Origin: a virus
Reading direction: 5' to 3' (one strand)
DNA: 64,000 nucleotides
IMG/VR virus record: IMGVR_UViG_3300047510_001751
Location: 62,001 to 126,000 of that record
The position numbers were made by a program, and so were the translations under genes. This document shows positions 59,601 to 64,000 of this stretch, piece by piece. Below the pieces are notes generated by a model that ran no database searches, was not told the DNA's origin, and worked only from the letters and a program-made list of their open reading frames with translations. How positions within the stretch are numbered: position 1 is the first letter of the stretch; each line of letters opens with the position of its first letter.

Positions 59601-60759
59601 TTATATTTGATGGAATTCCTCCAGCATCAACCACGTAATCAAAAGTTAAACCAACCCCAGTTGATAAGAAATCTAAGGGATTTGTTGGTTGATTTGTATA
59701 TGTTCCTGGAGTGTAAACGCTACCAACATTATCTACATTAAAAGAAGAAACAACATTTTGTGGTTCTGCTATAATATCTATCGTAGCATTATTGCCAAAT
59801 CCACCGCTTACAGTTGTTGTTGATGTGGTGTATCCAGAACCAACCGAAGTTAAACTAAGTTGATCGATTTCTCCAGCATTTAGTACAGAAATTGAAACTG
59901 ATGCCCCAGTTCCATTTCCTCCTGTGGGACTATAAACTCCATCAAAATAATTAGAACCAGGAATTATATTTTCTATAGTTCCAATAATACCTCCCGTTGA
60001 GGCAACAATATCTAGAGTAAGACCAGAACCTAATCCACCAGTGGTAGATACGTTCTGTGTAGTAACATATCCTTCTGTTCCATTTAAAAATCCAATCTGT
60101 TCAGGAACTCCATTTACTGAAGCAGTAATATCTACTGTTAGACCAGTTCCAGATCCGCCAGTCGTAGGTACATTTAAACCAGAAACATAAGTTTGCCCAC
60201 TGGTTATTAAACTTAATTCGACTACTCTTCCCGTGGGATCATTCGATATTCCTTGAGGAGCAACAGTTAGATCATCACCAATTACATAACTATAACCGCC
60301 ATCAGTAATAATTACATCAGAAACAGATCCATTGACATCTACGGTAATGGTAGCTTTTGCTCCCGTTCCTGTACCACCCAAAACATTTATATCTGAATAA
60401 GTTCCTTCAGCATATCCAGATCCATTATTAGTAATTTGTATATTTGCTGTTGATAAAGATCTTTTTTCAGTGTATAAATTTTGAGCAAAATATGATCCAG
60501 TGGGGGATAATGATAAAACAGGTTTTCCACCACCAGCAAAACCTAGACGTTGAGCGCCATCTTTGTAAATTCCTAAAGTAATATCAGATTCAAATGTCAA
60601 TGATGGCGAAGTTAAAGATCCATCAGCATATTCTGTTTTAAAAACAGTAATGCTAGATTGTCCCGATGTATAATCATACACATCTTGAGCAATTAAATTA
60701 ATCTTTTGCCTTTGAGTTTCAAATGTGTCTGTTTTAGCAACGGATCTAAGAACTGCCAT
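56629..60759 (-). CDS. Large fibre protein with GxGY repeats and three C-terminal repeats
   Basis: A 1376-residue structural protein. The N-terminus (SVAKTDTFETQRQKINLIAQ, DVYDYTSGQSSITVFKT) is conserved among cyanophage fibre or baseplate proteins. From about residue 105 to 590, some fifteen GxGY-type repeats of 30-45 residues occur (GGSGYVQGELVSIPG, GGQNYEIGDVLTIPDG, GTGYDVEDVIVISG). Residues about 720-1180 contain three copies of a larger unit with GAIRFNT, FEGYxGxxWSSLGGVRDVDG and NTYIIPESS. The last 150 residues are a beta-rich tip. It overlaps the 65-residue coiled-coil gene by 14 bases. It probably forms a trimeric appendage of the baseplate; the receptor is unknown. Confidence 0.85.
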   Translation of the reverse strand: MAVLRSVAKTDTFETQRQKINLIAQDVYDYTSGQSSITVFKTEYADGSLTSPSLTFESDITLGIYKDGAQRLGFAGGGKPVLSLSPTGSYFAQNLYTEKRSLSTANIQITNNGSGYAEGTYSDINVLGGTGTGAKATITVDVNGSVSDVIITDGGYSYVIGDDLTVAPQGISNDPTGRVVELSLITSGQTYVSGLNVPTTGGSGTGLTVDITASVNGVPEQIGFLNGTEGYVTTQNVSTTGGLGSGLTLDIVASTGGIIGTIENIIPGSNYFDGVYSPTGGNGTGASVSISVLNAGEIDQLSLTSVGSGYTTSTTTVSGGFGNNATIDIIAEPQNVVSSFNVDNVGSVYTPGTYTNQPTNPLDFLSTGVGLTFDYVVDAGGIPSNITINSGGSGYVQGELVSIPGSQALDPETGEPAPDDVILSISSVTPGGEISSVIINSGGVEYQVNDILTIDGGTGGTATVTSVLGGTISGINIVNGGQNYEIGDVLTIPDGTGGQFSVSGVTGGEVTSAVINTPGSGYSINDLITIGSGTATIVITEIGGGNITNIEINDPGTGYDVEDVIVISGVNNIADQATYEIIDTSDGSGFIFTATGISVTNPVKVEVLTGDVEAVSFTGTSGFIDNIASDVIVTDTLSAITDISTPKLSSSNILEFDVVNDININTSRINIIDNNATTLSIESSNGNLTTNGEVKCLDGLNVNDITTIVDNTISTLLETPLILKPSPGKNIKLDSNRALIVPVGSQVQRPQLDAETGAIRFNTDTRQFEGYDGDTNVWSSLGSVRDTDGNTYLLAESSVGANDNVFYFYNNNTNTLNITENELVFEGINSIVSSNGSLNLNNTSLSVNQNLTFTSNLIATQSSGLTIRPSVGTNVVVDSQSCLVIPFGTTGQRGSATTGAIRFNTSNQQFEGYGLTAWSSLGGVRDVDGNTYIIPETSAGSNENILYFYNNNFNSLQLDQDKLEFRSANTISSIDIVGVQKWEPATVYEENNLVYNETNVYRITTNLTSGGAGPTHTTGTTNDYEFIRTIYGNLTFNNINNVNINSVVNVNNKLKLTDSDISSVTEDITITPFTGKLVKVNSTTSFVLPVGNSSNRGIPQAGAVRFNTATTQYEGYNGTAWTSLGGVRDVDGNTYIIPESSSGANENILYFYNDGDNTLRVTKTALTFQTANTITSNNNILNINVDGVRYSSDTFGIDSTSSTITKLYSGKNNLDIGLKSGVTNDALLRLSATGDIYVNKTFTEGSYTGEKILDRTLTYFGLANVVLETNKFTLLKGTNNFNSYVLYDPDLASACKLTIIAVDLSTYEKHMVDYNIIANGANIYNIEYESLLSGNLLYDATFDFDSNGDVRLTTTLDNAISDGSSIEFTILKTFIR
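57240..58590 (-). repeat. Three VRDVDGNTYIIPE repeats in the large fibre protein
   Basis: Three copies of about 100 residues each, near 57240-57540, 57860-58130 and 58280-58590. Each has GAIRFNT, EGY, WSSLGxVRDxDGNTYxxxE and ENxLYFYNN in the same order. They are unevenly spaced; the gap between the first two holds other beta sequence. Confidence 0.8.
58900..60450 (-). repeat. GxGY beta-repeat array
   Basis: About fifteen imperfect repeats coding for G-(S/G)-G-Y-x(4-6)-hydrophobic-T-I/V with following Gly-rich turns. At the DNA level they are too diverged to be identical; the protein pattern is clear on the minus strand. Confidence 0.75.
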
Positions 60760-60943
60760 TTCTTATTATCTCTCTGAGAAGCTGTTTGATTTCAGATATT
60801 TCTTCCTTCAAAGTATTTATGTCATCTCTCATGACATTAAATTCTGTTGACAATTTTTTTGTGGGGCGTTCTTTACTTATGATCGCCCCAGTAGTCATGT
60901 CTCTAACTAAACTTGGATGCCCCTCTACAGAAATGTATTTCAT
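60746..60943 (-). CDS. Short coiled-coil virion protein
   Basis: A 65-residue product, MKYISVEGHPSLVRDMTTGA then IISKERPTKKL, followed by a coiled coil (INTLKEEISEIKQLLREII). The N-terminal HPSLVRD-TGAI block is widely conserved in T4-like marine phages as a small virion protein. It shares one base with the large upstream gene (TGATG) and overlaps the downstream fibre gene by 14 bases. A trimerising or connecting role is plausible by the coiled coil and context. Confidence 0.82.
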   Translation of the reverse strand: MKYISVEGHPSLVRDMTTGAIISKERPTKKLSTEFNVMRDDINTLKEEISEIKQLLREIIRNGSS

Positions 60944-63900
60944 CAGTATGAAGCAACGGCACGAAGATCTTGAATCTTCGGAATATAAGCTGGGTCTTCA
61001 GTTTTCATAACAATTTTAATAGCAAATGATGTAAATTCTGGTAAATTATTAGCACTATATTTAAATTCTTGATAGAATGATTGCTTTTCAAATTGCCCAG
61101 AAATTGAATTAGATACTGTAGCTAAATCATCATTATCAGGATTGCCATCTACATTGAAATAATTCCAATTAATGTCATCAAAATTAGATTGAGCCGATGT
61201 TTCTTTAATTTTATACAAAACTTTAACATTTTCCGTATCTTTTAAATTAATCGTTAATCTAACATCAATAGAAGTTCCTGGAGAATTGATCGAAACTTCT
61301 TTAGTGACATATTTAGAAACAGCGGAGCTATTCTTAGCATCAGTTTCTTTAACATAATCAACTCCAGTAGTAAATTCCATGGAAGCAACTTCCACATATT
61401 TTTCGTCAGAAGATCTTAAAATATCGCCAACTCTAAAAATATCTGGAGTTTGATTTGCTGAATTTTCTTGTCTAACAAAAGGACTATCTTTAGTAATTTT
61501 ACTAGTATAATCATTATTAATTGGAGCATATGAATTTTCAACAATCATTTCTTTATCTTTGGAATCCCAAATAATTACTCTACCGTTAATTTTGTTTGAA
61601 TAATCTACGTTTACATTTTGTGGATAATAAGCAATTACGTTAGAATTTTCACTAAAGTTAAACTCTAGCTCAGAAATTGCCGAAATTGTAATATTTATTG
61701 TATCAATTATAATCCCATCAGAACCAATTAATGTGGCAGTTTCATTTTGAATAAACGGAGTTTTGGTTTTTAATCTAATTAAAACAACGCTGTTAGTAAT
61801 TTGAACAATTGTACCTTCTGCTTTAGATGTTGTTCCCACCAAAGTTTGGTTTTGTCCAAGCTGACCAGCTGTTCCTACAATGTTTAAAGATAAATTGTAT
61901 AAAGGTAAGAAACGCAATATTTGATTTCTTTTTCCATATCTATTTTCAAACCCAGTAGAATTTTCTACACGAGAAGATTGAGTTTTTACCGAAGATAATC
62001 TTAAATCAATAACAGGAGAAATATTAGAATTGGAAGAAGATAAAATAAATTTATATGTGAGAGATCTATCAATTTGATTTAATGTTTCGTTAATTCTGGA
62101 TGATAATATTTTTTGATTAGTGAAAAACTGCTCTTCGTTAATAAAAGTCTTTTCAAAATCTGTTTGAGAATATGAAACATAATTAGTGGTGTTTGAATCT
62201 ACAGGAACAATGTTAGTTGTCTTGACAAAAGATTCTACATTAGTGCCATCTAGTTTTAAAAATGCTACCTGAGCATAAAGTTTTTCGAATTTTCTATTAT
62301 AAGAAGCGAGAACTTTATTTCCTCCCCCCAAAACGCTAGCCCCAGCTCTATTAGGACCCACAATATTGTATGTATCGATACCCGAATTAGTAATTTTGAA
62401 TAATTCACTATTTAAACTTACCGATGAAATACCGCCAACGTCTTCACAATTTTTAAAGAATACGTAAGATTTTCCTTTATCTTCAAATCCATTATCTCTG
62501 TGAGATACTTTAATAATAGAATTATTATTTTTAAATAATGATGAAGTAGCATTAGTAGCAGACCTTACACTAGTTTCAAATGGAGAAGTATCTAGAAGCT
62601 CGTAACCTAGGTTTTCATTTGTCACCAAAAGCTCGGCATTTCTTGAGGTATCAAATTCTGCTTTATAAAGGTTAAATTTAATATCTTCAAATAAATCTTC
62701 CGTCCAGTTGTCTGTGTTTTGTGATTTGTACACTGATCCTAATGAAGGTTGAGCGGAAACTACGTTGCTAGTAGAAATTTCAGTTTCTCCCAACTTAGAA
62801 GCCCACAACTCATATTCAATAGAATCTGTTTCAACGTTTAAAGCATACTCTGTGTTATTTTGTAAGTAAACTGGATATTTAAAATTAAATCTAGTAGGAA
62901 CAGTAGATGGTGTCACACCGTCTCTATCGACAGCTACACCCATTGAAACCGCTGGGGCATCAATCTCAATTACTGACTCGATTACAGCTCCTCCTGAGCC
63001 CGTACCGACGCCTCTAATAACAACTGACGGGGCTTCGGTATATCCCCTACCAGTTAATGATAAGTTTGTGTTATAAATTTTTCCTTCAGAAACATCAACT
63101 GTACCCGTGGCTGTACTGCCACCTGGCAATTGAGGACTTTCAATAATAATAGTAGCACTTGTATAATTTTCGCCCACCTGAGTCACTTTTAAGTCAACAA
63201 CTTTTCCAGAATCCTTAGCTATAAACACAGACACATTAGTATTGTTTCTGGCATTATACTCTCGAATAGAAGGTATAATTAATTGTTCATTTTGTACAAA
63301 TGATACTCCATTATGATTTTCTAAAATTAAAGTATATACTTGTTCTTTATTTAATTCAAAAGTTGTTGATGTTTCGTCTCCAATTTGAATATTATTTTTA
63401 TCAAATACTTTTAAAACAGGTCCACTAGCGTTGGAATTTTTTCCATTGACGAATTCAGATTTTTTAATGGAGATAGTTTCTACATCTCCTGTTACGTAAA
63501 TTTTTAATAAAGTTTCTGGTCTTAGAGTACATTCAGATCCAGGAACAATATATTTTCCAGGCTTACCAGTATCAACGTTAGTCAAATAAGTTCTAATTGG
63601 AATCGAAGAACTCTTCTTGGCAAAATATAAATCAACGCCAGTAACAAATATACCCCCCTCGTAATTTTCAATTTTAATAGTTTGAGCTAGAGGATTTGGT
63701 TTAATTTCTAAATCAGTATTGCTATTAACAAGCTGAACTCCTTCGTTTGCTTTAAAGAATGCTGTTTCTGTAGATACAATAGAAGGAGGATTTTGTGGAA
63801 TTACACCAGTAGCATAGAATTTAACATCAGCATAAGTATCTACATTTTCTTTAATTTCGTTTGAAGAACTCGAAGTAAATCTAATTGTTTTAGCTCCAGC

Positions 63901-64000
63901 AACAAATCTAATTTCTTCTGAATTTTCGTCATAAGAAATTGTGTCTGGATTACCAGTCCATCTGCTATTTTCAGTTGGTGCTTTGCCAGCAGGAATCAAT
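60943..64000 (-). CDS. Large virion/baseplate structural protein, N-terminus cut
   Basis: The frame is open to the right edge for 1019 codons; the apparent first codon at 63997-63999 is TTG (Leu), so the true start lies outside the window. The product is a beta-rich structural protein with segments VDLYFAKKSSSIPIRTYLTN, followed by VDTGKPGKYIVPGSECTLRP, typical of cyanophage baseplate-associated proteins. A GxGY repeat pair follows (VGENYTSATIIIESPQLP and LTGRGYTEAPSVVIRG). A later region, KTTNIVPVDSNTTNYVSYSQ, precedes a beta-rich C-terminal part ending in IPKIQDLRAVASY. Its exact T4 counterpart (a gp10-like or other wedge/fibre protein) cannot be fixed. Confidence 0.8.
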   Translation of the reverse strand, partial: LIPAGKAPTENSRWTGNPDTISYDENSEEIRFVAGAKTIRFTSSSSNEIKENVDTYADVKFYATGVIPQNPPSIVSTETAFFKANEGVQLVNSNTDLEIKPNPLAQTIKIENYEGGIFVTGVDLYFAKKSSSIPIRTYLTNVDTGKPGKYIVPGSECTLRPETLLKIYVTGDVETISIKKSEFVNGKNSNASGPVLKVFDKNNIQIGDETSTTFELNKEQVYTLILENHNGVSFVQNEQLIIPSIREYNARNNTNVSVFIAKDSGKVVDLKVTQVGENYTSATIIIESPQLPGGSTATGTVDVSEGKIYNTNLSLTGRGYTEAPSVVIRGVGTGSGGAVIESVIEIDAPAVSMGVAVDRDGVTPSTVPTRFNFKYPVYLQNNTEYALNVETDSIEYELWASKLGETEISTSNVVSAQPSLGSVYKSQNTDNWTEDLFEDIKFNLYKAEFDTSRNAELLVTNENLGYELLDTSPFETSVRSATNATSSLFKNNNSIIKVSHRDNGFEDKGKSYVFFKNCEDVGGISSVSLNSELFKITNSGIDTYNIVGPNRAGASVLGGGNKVLASYNRKFEKLYAQVAFLKLDGTNVESFVKTTNIVPVDSNTTNYVSYSQTDFEKTFINEEQFFTNQKILSSRINETLNQIDRSLTYKFILSSSNSNISPVIDLRLSSVKTQSSRVENSTGFENRYGKRNQILRFLPLYNLSLNIVGTAGQLGQNQTLVGTTSKAEGTIVQITNSVVLIRLKTKTPFIQNETATLIGSDGIIIDTINITISAISELEFNFSENSNVIAYYPQNVNVDYSNKINGRVIIWDSKDKEMIVENSYAPINNDYTSKITKDSPFVRQENSANQTPDIFRVGDILRSSDEKYVEVASMEFTTGVDYVKETDAKNSSAVSKYVTKEVSINSPGTSIDVRLTINLKDTENVKVLYKIKETSAQSNFDDINWNYFNVDGNPDNDDLATVSNSISGQFEKQSFYQEFKYSANNLPEFTSFAIKIVMKTEDPAYIPKIQDLRAVASY

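Noticed and set aside
63997-63999. Apparent start codon of the right-edge protein
   Set aside because: The codon is TTG read as Leu in an open frame that continues to the edge, so the gene is incomplete rather than starting here.
1-64000. Photosynthesis or carbon-metabolism genes (psbA, talC and similar)
   Set aside because: None of the frames resembles them; their absence here says nothing about the rest of the genome.
1-64000. Insertion sequences, integrase, attachment sites
   Set aside because: No transposase or integrase motif and no flanking direct repeats were seen; the order is that of a lytic T4-like phage.

Overview
The window is a contiguous piece of a T4-like myovirus genome, most likely a marine cyanophage (Prochlorococcus or Synechococcus host). 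Every convincing gene lies on the minus strand, so the genome reads from right (64000) to left (1). The T4 core is recognisable in order: neck, terminase, tail, portal, protease, scaffold and capsid genes (gp13 to gp23), then uvsY, uvsW, gp55, gp47, gp46, gp45, gp44, gp62, regA, gp43, uvsX, gp41 and gp61. The cyanophage assignment is an inference. It rests on accessory genes typical of cyanomyoviruses: Hsp20, MazG, a MoxR/CobS-like ATPase with a VWA partner, a DUF3110-like protein between gp46 and gp47, Sm-like proteins and several 2OG-Fe(II) oxygenases. No photosynthesis gene such as psbA was seen.

Layout from right to left. Positions 64000-44334 hold very large tail or baseplate-fibre proteins. 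One has 3905 residues, with internal cysteine-containing repeats and a C-terminal S74-type intramolecular chaperone. Positions 44332-40271 hold a glycine-rich collagen-like fibre protein followed by four consecutive, overlapping 2OG-Fe(II) oxygenase genes. Positions 40242-25676 are the head, neck and tail morphogenesis block (gp13, 14, 15, 16, 17, 18, 19, 20, a small core protein, 21, 22, 23) with several small virion genes. Positions 25594-22089 hold a gp19-like tail protein, uvsY, uvsW, an Sm-like protein and the late sigma factor gp55. Positions 22092-12157 hold gp47/gp46, the VWA and AAA+ pair, the clamp and clamp loader, and regA. Positions 12052-5124 hold Hsp20, three Sm-like paralogues, DNA polymerase, UvsX, the gp41 helicase and MazG. 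A tRNA-Ser(UGA) at 5006-5092 is followed by small genes, an Ig-like virion protein and the primase gp61, which is cut by the left edge.

Regulation can be read from the sequence. Late transcription is marked by T4-like late promoters (NATAAATA, with a CTAAATA variant) 20-40 bases before virion genes; gp55, encoded here, would read them. Replication genes instead show bacterial-type promoters. The clearest are TTGACA-17-TATACT before gp55 and TTGACC-17-TATAAT before the Sm-like cluster. Hairpin terminators separate the units and often touch or overlap the next promoter. Most replication genes are tightly coupled by 4-base ATGA overlaps.

The most interesting candidate system is the collagen-like fibre with four adjacent oxygenases. 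Prolines in its Gly-X-Y runs fall almost only at Y, the position used by prolyl 4-hydroxylases, which suggests that the phage may hydroxylate its own fibre. Other points of interest are a four-member Sm-like family, a GxGY beta-repeat shared by sheath and fibre proteins, an HExxH motif in the VWA protein, a late promoter placed exactly in a terminator loop, and six small genes absent from simple long-ORF calling.
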